Below, piece by piece: positions 1 through 8,917 of a stretch of 64,000 nucleotides of DNA (position 1 is the stretch's first letter; the number at the start of each line of letters is the position of its first letter). Under the pieces are notes generated by a model. It did no database searches, had not been told where the DNA came from, and saw only the letters and a list, made by a program, of their open reading frames with translations. This DNA is from Comamonas sp. lk. Its GTDB lineage: Bacteria > Pseudomonadota > Gammaproteobacteria > Burkholderiales > Burkholderiaceae_C. Made by a program: the position numbers and the translations under genes. The stretch is taken from positions 248,001 through 312,000 of the forward strand of contig NZ_UOOB01000001.1 in NCBI RefSeq assembly GCF_900564145.1, written 5' to 3'.

Positions 1-369
1 CTCTGTTTTATAAAAATCTTTTTGTTCATAAAAATTTAACAATACTTTCAACAAAGAAATCAACAGAGATATCTACAAGATAAGAACAGACATACAAGCA
101 CTCCATCCTGTGGATAATTTTCTTGACAACTACCGCATCTGGAATCCACAACTAGAATGGATAACCAAGAAACAAGAGGTGGACAAACATCGGCGATGCA
201 GAGTCCGAAGCGAAGCAGGCATCAGATGTATCGCCCTCAGTAAGGCATACAGGATCGCTGTTTTGTATGCTGTATTGCATAAGAAAAACAATATTATTTA
301 ATACATATCACTGTACGAATACTTATAAAACGCCAAGACAAGTGTCTTTGCGTTCCAGATAACGCTGAA
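1..369. other. AT-rich leader region with one DnaA box
   Basis: No gene is supported here. The first 100 bases are strongly AT-rich. A perfect DnaA box (TTATCCACA on the minus strand) lies at 109-117, and a weaker site reading GAATCCACA lies near 142-150. The short open frame starting with GTG inside the box shows no protein-like composition. The region precedes the dinG start and may carry its promoter. It could also be an outlying part of the origin seen at 3.2-4.1 kb. What lies left of base 1 is unknown. Confidence 0.5.
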
Positions 370-2535
370 ATGCATGAAAAAAAGTGGGCTCAAGAGGCCT
401 TGAATTCCTTTGATGCCGTGGTCGGAGCCATGCCAGGTTTCCGAAATCGTGAGGGGCAGCGAAAAATGGCCGCCCAGATCGCACAGACCCTGAGCCAGGC
501 CCAGCTGGGAAAAGTGGATGAAGATGGGCCCGAGCCCAAAAAAGCCATTGCCGTCGTCCAAGCCGGCACCGGTGTGGGCAAATCGCTGGCCTACAGCATT
601 CCGGCCATCAGCATGGCTTTGTCACGCGGTACGCGGGTGTTGATTTCCACAGCCACGGTGGCATTGCAGGAACAGCTGGTGAACAAGGATTTGCCAGCCT
701 TGGCCGAGAAGCTGGAACAGCCTTTCAAATTCGCCCTGGCCAAGGGGCGCGGCCGCTTTGTCTGCAAGCTCAAGCTGGAGCGCCTGGCCAGTACCGGCGA
801 AACCCATGACGAAGCCGACGACCTGTTTGGCGAAGAGGAGGCTCAGGCCCGCGCCAGTCGTCCGCAGCACGAGTTGCAGGCGCGCATGCAGTTCTACAAA
901 TCCATGGCCGATGCGCTGGCAACCGAAGCCTGGAATGGAGACAGGGACGCGCTGGAAACGCCGCCCGAAGCCGAGGCCTGGAGCCCTGTTGCAGCCGAAT
1001 CAGCCTCTTGCACCGGCAAGCATTGCCCGGCCTTCAGCAATTGCGTCTATTACGAGCGACGCAAGGATCTGGTGGCCGCTCAAGTCATTGTGGCCAACCA
1101 TGATTTGCTGCTTTCATCGCTAGGCTCCAAGCTGCTGCCGGAGCTGGACAACTGCCTGCTGGTGCTCGATGAAGCCCACCATCTGCCTGCCACGGCTCTG
1201 GACCAGTTTGCCGGCGAGATGGACTTGTCGCGCCTGGGCTGGATAGACAAGCTGGCCAGCCGCGCCCTGCGGGTCAATGCCGTGGCCGAGGTGGAAGAGC
1301 TGGCCGATGTGCCCAAGCATGCCAGCGGGCTGCGCCAGCAGATGCAGGAGATGGCCAGGCTGGTGATGGAGCAGTACGGAGAGGCCCTCAAATCGCAAAA
1401 GGACAGCTATGGCCCTGCCAGGGTACGAGCCAACCGCGGCCTGCTGCCAGAGCCGCTGCTGGAGCCTTTGAGCCAGATTGCCCACCATGCCGACGGCTTT
1501 CTGGATGCGCTGCGCGCCGTCTCCAAGGCCTTGCGGGCAGAGATCAAGGACAAGCCCGAGGAAGCACGTCGACTATCCACCATTTACGCCCAGGTCGGCG
1601 CCCTGGCGCCTCGCCTGGAAGCCATCTTCAACACCACCCAGTTGCTGCTGCAGCAATCGCAGGACGAGGCAGACAGCAAGCCTGTGCCCAATGCCAAGTG
1701 GTTCACGCTGGAGACGGATGGCGAATACATCGTCGTCAAGGCCCATGCCAGCCCGATACAGCCCGGCTCCACCCTGCGCCAGCATCTCTGGTCCCAGGTG
1801 CGCGGTGCGGTGCTCACATCGGCCACGCTGACCAGTTGCGGGCATTTCGATTTCTTTTTGCGCGAGGCCGGCCTTGCGAACGACGCGGCCGTCACCACGC
1901 TGGAAGTGCCCAGCCCCTTTGACTATGCCCGCCAAGGCACGCTCGTGGCCCGGGAAACGGTCTCAGACCCGCGTGAAGCGGCCCGCTTTACCGAGGAGAT
2001 GGTGGAGGCCCTGCTGACCGATCTGAGCCGCGTACAGGCCGGCGCGCTGGTCCTGTTCACCTCACGTGAGCAAATGCGCCAGGCGGTGGAGGCACTATCG
2101 ACCCATATGCGCAACCAGGTGCTGGTACAGACCGCCCTGCCCCGCCCCACGTTGCTGGCTCGCCACCGCGATGCCGTGGAACTGGGCGAGCCTTCCATCA
2201 TCTTTGGCATGCAGTCGTTTGGTGAGGGCCTGGATCTGCCCGGTGCTTTGTGCGAATCCCTGTTCATCACCAAGCTGCCTTTTGCCCCGCCCGACGACCC
2301 GGTGGGTGAAGCGCGAGCCGAGTGGCTGCGCAGCAGCGGCCGCAATCCCTTCAACGAACTGGTGGTGCCTGCCACCGCCATTCGCCTGGCCCAATGGGTG
2401 GGCCGCGCCATCCGTACCGAGGAAGATCGTGCCCATGTCTACTGCTACGACAAGCGGCTGACCGGCACCAGCTATGGCCAGCAGCTGATCAACGGCTTGC
2501 CGCCTTTTACCTTGCAGCGTCAGCCCGTGCGATAA
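370..2535 (+). CDS. dinG: ATP-dependent DNA helicase DinG
   Basis: Superfamily 2 XPD-like 5'-3' DNA helicase of 721 residues, close to the 716 of E. coli DinG. Known members unwind R-loops, D-loops and forked DNA and help replication past transcription units. Visible motifs are Walker A AGTGVGKS at 65-72, the DEAH box at 267-270, and four cysteines at 132, 214, 219 and 225 with the spacing of the DinG iron-sulfur cluster. The C-terminal half has the QSFGEGLDLPG and QWVGRAIR helicase motifs. The ATG at 370 is the first in frame, and the Shine-Dalgarno is weak. A DnaA box lies about 250 bases upstream. Confidence 0.93.
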   Translation: MHEKKWAQEALNSFDAVVGAMPGFRNREGQRKMAAQIAQTLSQAQLGKVDEDGPEPKKAIAVVQAGTGVGKSLAYSIPAISMALSRGTRVLISTATVALQEQLVNKDLPALAEKLEQPFKFALAKGRGRFVCKLKLERLASTGETHDEADDLFGEEEAQARASRPQHELQARMQFYKSMADALATEAWNGDRDALETPPEAEAWSPVAAESASCTGKHCPAFSNCVYYERRKDLVAAQVIVANHDLLLSSLGSKLLPELDNCLLVLDEAHHLPATALDQFAGEMDLSRLGWIDKLASRALRVNAVAEVEELADVPKHASGLRQQMQEMARLVMEQYGEALKSQKDSYGPARVRANRGLLPEPLLEPLSQIAHHADGFLDALRAVSKALRAEIKDKPEEARRLSTIYAQVGALAPRLEAIFNTTQLLLQQSQDEADSKPVPNAKWFTLETDGEYIVVKAHASPIQPGSTLRQHLWSQVRGAVLTSATLTSCGHFDFFLREAGLANDAAVTTLEVPSPFDYARQGTLVARETVSDPREAARFTEEMVEALLTDLSRVQAGALVLFTSREQMRQAVEALSTHMRNQVLVQTALPRPTLLARHRDAVELGEPSIIFGMQSFGEGLDLPGALCESLFITKLPFAPPDDPVGEARAEWLRSSGRNPFNELVVPATAIRLAQWVGRAIRTEEDRAHVYCYDKRLTGTSYGQQLINGLPPFTLQRQPVR

Positions 2536-3230
2536 GCACTTGCACAGCAGGCCGGTTCAGGGAAGATCGGCTTGCGGGCATGAGACAAGAGGCTTGCCGG
2601 CCTCAGCCTGCGTTTTCATGCCGTGTTTCGTGCAGGGGACAAAACGGCAGCAGCAAGCCTGAGGCGGGCTTTAGTCAGCTCCTGCTCGCCTTTTCCCGCA
2701 TGCCTTGCGTGCATGCAGATGCACCAAGCGCTTTTGCTCACTATTTCGAAGCCGATCGCGAGATCGTGATGGGGGCTCCAGGTCCAGGGCTTTGCCCAAA
2801 TCAGAAGATGTTGTCGGTTCATGAACAACGAGCCCTGTTGCCTCTGCAGGGTGTAAGTTTTCTAACAAAACTGCCCCAGACATCGAGCGCTTCCAATGCT
2901 TGGTGCTGGTCTCGCTACACAGCGCCTGATGTCTTGCGCTTCAAAAATCTCCAGCTGAAATCGCCATCGGGCTTTCCACCGGTGATGAAGAACTGAATCG
3001 GACATGGACGAAATTCAGTCATTCATCAATGACATGGGCGACTTTTTTAGCCTGGGTAAAGACTGCAATCTTGTACCGACCCACTGAGTCTTCACATAAA
3101 AATTCAATAAAAACAATCATCTACAAAGATCATTGAATTTTTTTGAACACAAGTAGCCCATGCTGGAGATCACTTGGATCGCCAAAACAAGCGTTTTTCA
3201 AGCCCAGGGGACTTACCCACCGCTGTGCAG
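2536..3230. other. Intergenic stretch without recognisable gene
   Basis: The 700 bases between dinG and the DnaA-box cluster hold no open frame that looks like a protein. One AT-only inverted repeat occurs, AAAATTCAAT at 3099-3108 with ATTGAATTTT at 3132-3141. It probably belongs to the AT-rich origin region rather than being a terminator. I see nothing else. Confidence 0.5.
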
Positions 3231-3237
3231 AACATTC

Positions 3238-4102
3238 TGTGGATAACTTCCTATTCAAAGGCTTTGCCAAAGAGATTTATCCCCAGCTGCTTTAGTGCAG
3301 GGAGCGCATCTTACGTCAAATTTTTCAGATGCGGCGCGTGTATTTCGATAAAGCCCTTGATTTCCGCAATTGCTCTCGCGGCAGCGTGTTTGAAGCGCGA
3401 TATCGATTGCTGAAGAGCGGCTGTTTTCATGCTGAACGGCGTTGGACTCTAGTTGTTCTTTAAAAGTCTTATAAAAAAATAGTCGTAGTAATAGAGCACA
3501 GGTTTTTCTGTTGATAACTCTTGAAAACCTATAAAAATCAAACCCGTTTTCCAAGAATAAGCATGTGTACAGAGGGCTGTTCCTGCTGTCTTACATCCAT
3601 GAATAGTTTTGCTGAAACCGGCTTGTCTGTGGAAAACATGAATTTTCATACGCAGATATCCACAGTTTTATACGAATTGAGTTTTTGTTTGTTAAACGCC
3701 TTTAAACGTTGATATATATAGATTTTTAGCTATTGTTTTGATAGTTAATGACTCAGACCACTGCGATTGGACACATGGCATGGATCGGATGTGATCACCG
3801 ATCAAGCGTTTTCCGTCAAACCGGAAGGCGTTTTTTTTTCCTAAGCCATGGCTGCCCTGTGAAAAAATGCCTGTGGTTGTTATTTCTATTCCTAATTTTT
3901 TTAATTAGTAGTAATAGTAAGTACTCTACTTAAGTGTGAATAAGATTAAAAAACACTTATAAATCAATCCATTAGAATGAGTGAAAGTCTGTGACCGAAC
4001 CCCTGCTGCTGCTGTCGCTGTTTTGGGTACAACTTTGAGATGCCTTTTCTTTCTGTGGAAAACATTGAAATAAGCCAATTTTTATCACCATGTTTATACA
4101 CA
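3238..4102. other. oriC: Candidate chromosomal origin oriC (DnaA box cluster)
   Basis: Six sites match the DnaA box TTWTNCACA: 3238-3246, 3628-3636, 3858-3866, 3935-3943 and 4054-4062 on the minus strand, and 4094-4102 on the plus strand. Three more differ at one position: 3277-3285, 3509-3517 and 3656-3664. The sites sit in AT-rich DNA (most AT-rich at about 3690-3750 and 3880-3965), and this is the longest gene-free stretch of the window. The parAB/parS block begins about 10 kb away, as is usual near bacterial origins. dnaA, dnaN and rpmH are not in the window, so a DnaA-titration locus is the main alternative. Confidence 0.72.
3906..3920 (-). other. DnaA-trio element next to a DnaA box and AT-rich tract
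   Basis: The plus strand reads TAG-TAG-TAA-TAG-TAA, five consecutive triplets of the form [T/A]A[G/A], which is the DnaA-trio motif used in strand opening. Read on the minus strand the order is DnaA box TTATTCACA (3943 to 3935), a 14-base spacer, the trio complement, then an AT-rich tract (3905 to about 3877). That order matches the basal unwinding architecture known from Bacillus subtilis oriC. Function here is inferred. Confidence 0.6.
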
Positions 4103-4175
4103 GGCTGCTTGATCTTCTGGGGACACAAAAAAGCCACCCGAAGGTGGCTGGAGCAGGACGGTGGCGATGCCGGTT

Positions 4176-4742
4176 TCAAAAGCTGCGTGCGTAGCGCAGT
4201 TGCAAAAAGTTTTCTCCTGGATTGGGCTGTCGGATACCGGCGTTGGAGTAGTGCGCCAGCCGCAAGCTGATTTCGTTTTTCAGCTGTTCACCAAACAGAT
4301 AGCCCACGCCGATGTGGGTCGCAAAGTTGTAGCGTGTGGAGAACGTGGTGTGATCGCTGATATAGCGGCGGTTGCTTGCCAGGCTGACGCCCAGCCCGGC
4401 TTCGGCAAACCAGGGAGATTGGCCCATGGATGGACGCCAGCGCAGCACGGGTTGGGCTCCCAGAATCCAGGTGGCTTTGTCCTCGCCCTGATAGGGAGCA
4501 GACCAGCGGCTGACCCATAGATCCCAGTGGCCTGTGACCAGTCCTGAGCCCAGTTGCCAGCTCCAGCTGCGCCAGGGCAGGGTGAGCCCCAGAGTCCAGC
4601 TTTTGGCGGCCTGCTCGGCCTGACCATACTGCAGGTAAACGCTGGTTTGCTGCGCCGGGGCTGTTTGTGCAAAAGCTGTGCAGCCGAAGGCGCCAAGCAT
4701 CAGGATGATGTGGTGGCCTGCTGTCTTTTTTGGCTTATTCAT
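4176..4742 (-). CDS. pagL: PagL-like lipid A 3-O-deacylase
   Basis: Outer-membrane acyloxyacyl hydrolase family, 188 residues. PagL enzymes remove the 3-linked acyl chain of lipid A. A signal peptide of about 27 residues ends near AFAQ. The C-terminus carries HYSNAG followed by PNPGEN, giving a His164-Ser166-Glu177 triad with nearly the spacing of Pseudomonas PagL. Alternating aromatic strands and the final Phe fit an eight-stranded barrel. The ATG at 4742 is preferred because GGAGGG sits 8-9 bases upstream. The longer reading from 4757 would start inside that ribosome site. The gene is transcribed alone toward the candidate origin. Confidence 0.82.
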   Translation of the reverse strand: MNKPKKTAGHHIILMLGAFGCTAFAQTAPAQQTSVYLQYGQAEQAAKSWTLGLTLPWRSWSWQLGSGLVTGHWDLWVSRWSAPYQGEDKATWILGAQPVLRWRPSMGQSPWFAEAGLGVSLASNRRYISDHTTFSTRYNFATHIGVGYLFGEQLKNEISLRLAHYSNAGIRQPNPGENFLQLRYARSF

Positions 4743-4914
4743 ATGAACTCCCTCCAACGTTGCATCAATCGGGATGGAGTGCAGATAGCTTGCCTGGTGC
4801 TGGCTATTGCAACTGCTGTGGATATGAATTTAGGAAGCTGTGCCCAGTTTGGCTGTCAGCAAGCAGGGGGCTCTGAAGTCAGCCAAGGTGCGGTGAGCTG
4901 TCGCACGGGCCATG

Positions 4915-4949
4915 AAAAAAGCCCCCGGCCTTGGAGGCCAGAGGCTTTT
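4915..4949 (-). terminator. Intrinsic terminator of the Spy-like gene
   Basis: Read on the minus strand, a GC-rich hairpin (AAAAGCC pairing with GGCTTTT, with inner GGCC pairs) is followed by six T residues. It lies 37 bases after the stop of the gene ending at 4986. Confidence 0.75.
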
Positions 4950-4985
4950 GAGAGCAGGGCGAGCGCCTGGGCGCTGCCGGCTTGC

Positions 4986-5543
4986 TTATTTAGCTGCAGC
5001 TGGTGCGGGTGCCGGGCGTTCCTGTCCGGGCTTGCCACCATGATGGCCATGGTGACGCGGGCCGTGGTCCTTGTGCATGCGCAGGCTGGCTGCATCAAAG
5101 GTCTTTTGCTGGTCTGCGTTGAGCTGGGCGTAAAACGCCTTGGTGGCTTCTGCGCGGCGGTCCATTTCGGCATTGCGCTGGGCACGCAGTTCACGCATCT
5201 TGTCGATACGTTGGGGCGTGGTCAGCTTGGCAAAGGCTTCGCGGTCCATGCGGGCAGGGCGCTCGCCAGCGGGTTTCATGGTGCTGGCATACGTTGTCCA
5301 GGCTGCTTCCTGAGCGGCAGTGAGCTTCAGATCCGCCTTGAATTGGGCCATGCGCTTTTGCATCTGCTCCTGGCGATCGCCACGCTTGTCGCTGCGATGC
5401 TTGCCTTGTTCATGTGCGGTCTGGGTGGCGGCAGCTTTGTCGGCTGCGGGTGCTGCCGTCTGGGCAAAGCTGGGCAGGCTCAGAGATGCGAGCAGGGCCG
5501 TGGCAACGGCGGCACCGGTGAGAGTCTGGCGAAAGCGGGTCAT
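4986..5543 (-). CDS. Spy/CpxP-family periplasmic LTXXQ protein
   Basis: 185-residue exported protein. The N-terminal 28 residues form a signal peptide ending at SFAQ. The body is helical and charged, with the LTXXQ motif as LKLTAAQEAAW near residue 74 and a related LNADQQKTF near residue 142, as in Spy, CpxP and ZraP. Such proteins act as periplasmic chaperones or envelope-stress sensors. The tail is rich in histidine (HHGHHGG), suggesting metal binding. GGAAA lies just before the ATG. No cpxAR-like pair is adjacent, so its regulation is not visible. Confidence 0.75.
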   Translation of the reverse strand: MTRFRQTLTGAAVATALLASLSLPSFAQTAAPAADKAAATQTAHEQGKHRSDKRGDRQEQMQKRMAQFKADLKLTAAQEAAWTTYASTMKPAGERPARMDREAFAKLTTPQRIDKMRELRAQRNAEMDRRAEATKAFYAQLNADQQKTFDAASLRMHKDHGPRHHGHHGGKPGQERPAPAPAAAK

Positions 5544-5796
5544 ATCAATTTCCTTTCAGAAGAAGTGCAAGCACTGGCCGCTAGTTCTTGCGCATCAATT
5601 GGCGTTCGGCAGCGGATGGGGCAAGTGTGAGCTGCTCATGTTTCTGCTGCGTGAGGTTTTGCAGCCGCTCTGTAAAGTAATAAGAAGTTTGCCCTGCTGC
5701 AACAAGCGCTTGCTTGGGCACAATGCATAGGTGGGCTGCCCGGGTTGTGACCGGATGCAGCCGGAATTTCTGCACAAGTTTGATTGAAGGTTTTTG

Positions 5797-6843
5797 ATGT
5801 TCAAAAACATGATTGTTTATCGCATTGCCGAAAGCTGGCAGGGCGATCTGCAGGCGCTGGAAGATGCGCTGCAAAAGACGGTGTTTGCCGAATGCGGCGC
5901 AACCCAGGAGCGCTCGGTAGGCTGGGCGCCGCCGCGTGGCGAGCAGCATGGGCCGCTGGCCGAATCGGTGGCCGGCCAATGGGTGATGCGCTTCATGAGC
6001 GAATCCAAAATGCTGCCGGCCAGCGTGCTCAACCGCAAGGTCAATGAAAAGGCCGCGCACATCGAGGCCACCGAGGGCCGTAAGCCCGGCAAGAAAGAGA
6101 AAAAAGAGCTCAAGGACGAAGCCAAGCTGGATCTGCTGCCCATGGCGTTTACCAAGCAGGGCAGCATGTGGGTGTGGATTGATCCGCAGGCCCGCACGCT
6201 GGTGCTCGATACCAGCGCCCAGGGCCGTGCCGATGAAGTCGTGACCTTGCTGGTTGAAGGCCTCAGCGGATTTTCTCTGGCGCTGGTGGATACACAGACC
6301 AGTCCGCAGGCTGCCATGGCGCACTGGCTGATGACGCAGGAGCCACCTGCAGGCTTTACCGTGGATCGTGAATGCGAGCTCAAGGCGGCAGACGAATCCA
6401 AGGCCGTGGTGCGCTATGCACGCCACCCGCTGGATATCGACGAGGTGCGCCAGCACATAGAGCACGGCAAGCTGCCGACCAAGCTGGCCATGACCTGGGA
6501 CGACCGCGTGAGCTTTGTGCTGTCCGAAGGTCTGCAGATCAAGAAGATTGCGCTGCTCGATGCCGTGATGGATGGCCAGTCGCAAGACGATGGCGGCTTT
6601 GATACCGATGTGACCATTGCCACGGGCGAGTTGTCGCGCCTGATTCCCGATCTGATCGAGGCTCTGGGCGGCGAAGGCCGCACGGGGCTGGGCGATGGGT
6701 TACCGGCTTCCCTGCAAACGGCTTTACCCGCCGCTGAAACCTTGCCTGTGCGTCTGGCCCAGGGTCGCCCAGCTGGCAAGGGCACGGTGACTGGTCCTGC
6801 CACGGCACCGGTGGATTCGGCTCCCGAAGAAGCACCGTTTTGA
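5797..6843 (+). CDS. rdgC: Recombination-associated protein RdgC
   Basis: 348 residues against 303 for E. coli RdgC. RdgC is a ring-shaped, sequence-independent DNA-binding protein that limits RecA loading. The start MFKNMIVYRI matches the family N-terminus, so the ATG at 5797 is chosen over the TTG just before it. AAGG lies 8 bases upstream. The last 40 or so residues are a Pro/Ala-rich extension absent from E. coli RdgC. The gene stands alone and converges on the thiolase. Confidence 0.92.
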   Translation: MFKNMIVYRIAESWQGDLQALEDALQKTVFAECGATQERSVGWAPPRGEQHGPLAESVAGQWVMRFMSESKMLPASVLNRKVNEKAAHIEATEGRKPGKKEKKELKDEAKLDLLPMAFTKQGSMWVWIDPQARTLVLDTSAQGRADEVVTLLVEGLSGFSLALVDTQTSPQAAMAHWLMTQEPPAGFTVDRECELKAADESKAVVRYARHPLDIDEVRQHIEHGKLPTKLAMTWDDRVSFVLSEGLQIKKIALLDAVMDGQSQDDGGFDTDVTIATGELSRLIPDLIEALGGEGRTGLGDGLPASLQTALPAAETLPVRLAQGRPAGKGTVTGPATAPVDSAPEEAPF

Positions 6844-6855
6844 TGGCGATCTAGA

Positions 6856-6958
6856 TGCTATTGATTCAATAGCTTTATGCGTTTGATTTTTCTCGATTTC
6901 AAATGATTCTTGTCTTGAATCGTTTGTTTATAAAGCGCTGGCAGCTATCAAATCAATA
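6856..6958. repeat. Dispersed nested palindrome, copy 1
   Basis: The left arm GCTATTGATTCAATAGC and the right arm AAGCGCTGGCAGCTATCAAA flank an AT-rich core containing partial inverted repeats. The right arm recurs nearly unchanged in other intergenic spaces of the window, for example near 40711 and 55193, and inverted near 24884 and 48597. Confidence 0.55.
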
Positions 6959-6967
6959 AACAACAAA

Positions 6968-6998
6968 GGCCTGCCGGATCACTTCGGCAGGCCTTTTT
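6968..6998 (+). terminator. Terminator between convergent rdgC and thiolase
   Basis: A perfect 9-bp stem (GGCCTGCCG, 8-base loop, CGGCAGGCC) is followed by TTTTT on the plus strand. On the minus strand the tail is AAA-rich in complement, so it may also stop the thiolase transcript. Confidence 0.85.
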
Positions 6999-7016
6999 GC
7001 TGAGTCGACTAGAGAC

Positions 7017-8204
7017 TTACACGCGCTCGAAAATCGCGGCAATGCCCTGGCCGCCGCCAATGCACATGGTCACCAGCGCGTAGCGGCCGCCCGTGCGGTG
7101 CAGCTCGGCAATCGCCTTGGTGGTGATGATGGCGCCGGTCGCACCCACGGGGTGGCCCAGGGAGATGCCCGAGCCATTGGGGTTGACCTTGGCCGGATCC
7201 ATGCCCAGCTCCTGGATCACAGCGCAGGCCTGGGCCGCAAAGGCTTCGTTGGCTTCGATCACGTCCATGTCCTGGATCTTCAGGCCGGTACGGGCCAGCA
7301 CCTTCTGGGTGGCGGGCACAGGGCCAATACCCATGTAGGCAGGCTCCACACCGGCGTGGGCATAACCCACCAGGCGGGCCAGGGGCTTGGCACCGGCGGA
7401 CTTCAGGGCCTGCTCGCTCATCATCAGCACGGCAGCGGCGCCGTCGTTGATGCCGGAGGCATTGCCGGCGGTGACGGTACCGCCTTCTTTCTTGAAGGCG
7501 GGCTTCATGCCGGCCAGGGTCTCCAGCGTGGTGCTGGCACGCACATGCTCGTCGGTGTCGAACCGCACCACGCCCTTGCGGGTGGCGATTTCCACGGCCA
7601 CGATCTGCTCCTTGAAGCGGCCGGCTTCAATGGCGGCTGCTGCACGTTGCTGGCTCAGCACGGCCAGCTCGTCCTGCATGGTGCGGCTGATCTGGTAGCG
7701 CTCAGCCACGTTCTCGGCCGTGATGCCCATATGCAGTTTTTGCCAGGGGTCGTGCAGGATGCCCAGCATGTAGTCGATGCTCTTGGTATCGCCCATGCGT
7801 GCGCCCCAGCGCGAAGCCATGTCGAAGTAAGGGCCGCGGCTCATGGATTCGGAGCCGGCACCGATCGCCACTTCGCAGTCACCCAGGGCAATCGCCTGGG
7901 CGGCCGAGACAATGGCCTGCAGGCCGGAGCCGCACAGGCGGTTGACGTTGAAGGCCGGCGTTTCGATGGGGCAGCCCGCATCGACGGCCGCCACGCGCGA
8001 CAGGTAAGCGTCCTTGGTGTCGGTGGGAATCACATTGCCCATGACCACATGGCCTACGGTGTCGGCCGCAATGCCGGCGCGCTCTATGGCCGCCTTGACC
8101 ACGGTGGTGGCCAGTTGGGTGTTGGGTACGTCCTTGAGTCCGCCACCAAACGTGCCTATGGCGGTACGGGCGGTGCTGACGACGAAGATATCTCTGGTGC
8201 TCAT
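7017..8204 (-). CDS. bktB: Acetyl-CoA acyltransferase, BktB-type beta-ketothiolase
   Basis: Biosynthetic-type thiolase of 395 residues. It condenses or cleaves 3-ketoacyl-CoA and serves polyhydroxyalkanoate synthesis or beta-oxidation. The nucleophilic cysteine is in NRLCGSG (Cys91). GHPVGATG holds the catalytic histidine and CIGGGQG the second cysteine. It is recalled as very close to Cupriavidus BktB along its length. The ATG at 8204 is chosen because GGAGGAG lies 9 bases upstream. A frame from 8222 would begin in that ribosome site. No phaB or phaC is adjacent, so the pathway is not fixed by context. Confidence 0.9.
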   Translation of the reverse strand: MSTRDIFVVSTARTAIGTFGGGLKDVPNTQLATTVVKAAIERAGIAADTVGHVVMGNVIPTDTKDAYLSRVAAVDAGCPIETPAFNVNRLCGSGLQAIVSAAQAIALGDCEVAIGAGSESMSRGPYFDMASRWGARMGDTKSIDYMLGILHDPWQKLHMGITAENVAERYQISRTMQDELAVLSQQRAAAAIEAGRFKEQIVAVEIATRKGVVRFDTDEHVRASTTLETLAGMKPAFKKEGGTVTAGNASGINDGAAAVLMMSEQALKSAGAKPLARLVGYAHAGVEPAYMGIGPVPATQKVLARTGLKIQDMDVIEANEAFAAQACAVIQELGMDPAKVNPNGSGISLGHPVGATGAIITTKAIAELHRTGGRYALVTMCIGGGQGIAAIFERV

Positions 8205-8348
8205 GCTCTGTGTCTCCTCCATTGCAGGGCAATGGCAGTGCGGGCTGCGAAGGTGAGCCCGTCAAACAGAACATTCTGCAGTACTTGTGTTGTTCAGCAC
8301 AATCACCTGCGTGCCAGCCAGCGCCACCAGGGCTGTTGAAGCCCTGGT

Positions 8349-8840
8349 CTATGCGGCAGCGTTGTTTCGAGGCGCCGACCGCCTTGGAGTCGGGGAGGAT
8401 GCGGTGTCTGCGCTGGCCAGATCGTCGAGGATGGGGCAGTCGGGCCTGTCATCCCCATGGCAGCAGTGCACCAGGGTTTGCAGCGTGCGCTGCATGGATT
8501 GCATGGCGGCAATGCGCTCGGTCAGTGCCGCAATATGTTTCTGCGCAATGGTCTTGACCTGGCTGCTGGCGCGGCCCTGGTTGTGCCACAGGCCGAGCAG
8601 GGTGCCGATCTCTTCCATGGAAAAGCCCAGATCGCGGCCGCGGCGAATAAAGCGCAGGGTATGTACATCGGCCTCGCTGTACTGGCGGTAGCCGCTGTCC
8701 GTGCGATACACGGGGCGCAGCAGCCCTTGGGCTTCGTAATGGCGCACCATGCGGGCTGATACTCCGGCGCGGCGTGCAGCCTCGCCTATCACCACAGGCC
8801 AGTTCTGAGCGCTTTTAGCAGTAGGGTGGGGGCTTGGCAT
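8349..8840 (-). CDS. cueR: Cu(I)-responsive MerR regulator CueR
   Basis: 163-residue MerR-family activator. The N-terminal winged helix is IGEAARRAGVSARMVRHYEAQGLL, starting near residue 18, and a dimerisation helix follows. The metal loop reads CCHGDDRPDCP, with the two cysteines separated by seven residues as in CueR Cys112/Cys120. That supports monovalent copper, silver or gold sensing. The C-terminal 25 residues are an unstructured extension. GAGGA precedes the ATG. It follows copZ by 77 bases on the same strand and should act at the promoter at 9165-9195, controlling its own operon. Confidence 0.88.
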   Translation of the reverse strand: MPSPHPTAKSAQNWPVVIGEAARRAGVSARMVRHYEAQGLLRPVYRTDSGYRQYSEADVHTLRFIRRGRDLGFSMEEIGTLLGLWHNQGRASSQVKTIAQKHIAALTERIAAMQSMQRTLQTLVHCCHGDDRPDCPILDDLASADTASSPTPRRSAPRNNAAA

Positions 8841-8917
8841 GGGTTGTCCTCAAAAAGCGCGCCAGCGGCCTTTTTCAGGGCTTGCTGTGCCGCTGGCGCT
8901 GGGGGGCTGTCAGGTGC

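Noticed and set aside
110..301. 63-codon open frame starting with GTG inside the DnaA box
   Set aside because: No ribosome site, unusual composition and overlap with the AT-rich control region.
2053..2078. CTCACGTGAG in dinG as a parS
   Set aside because: It shares only the CACGTG core. The flanks do not match TGTTTCACGTGAAACA.
2536..2996. Open frame continuing past the dinG stop as a gene remnant
   Set aside because: Composition is not protein-like and there is no start or ribosome site.
7098..8339. 413-codon plus-strand frame opposite the thiolase
   Set aside because: Antisense shadow with Gly/His-rich composition. The thiolase has all catalytic motifs.
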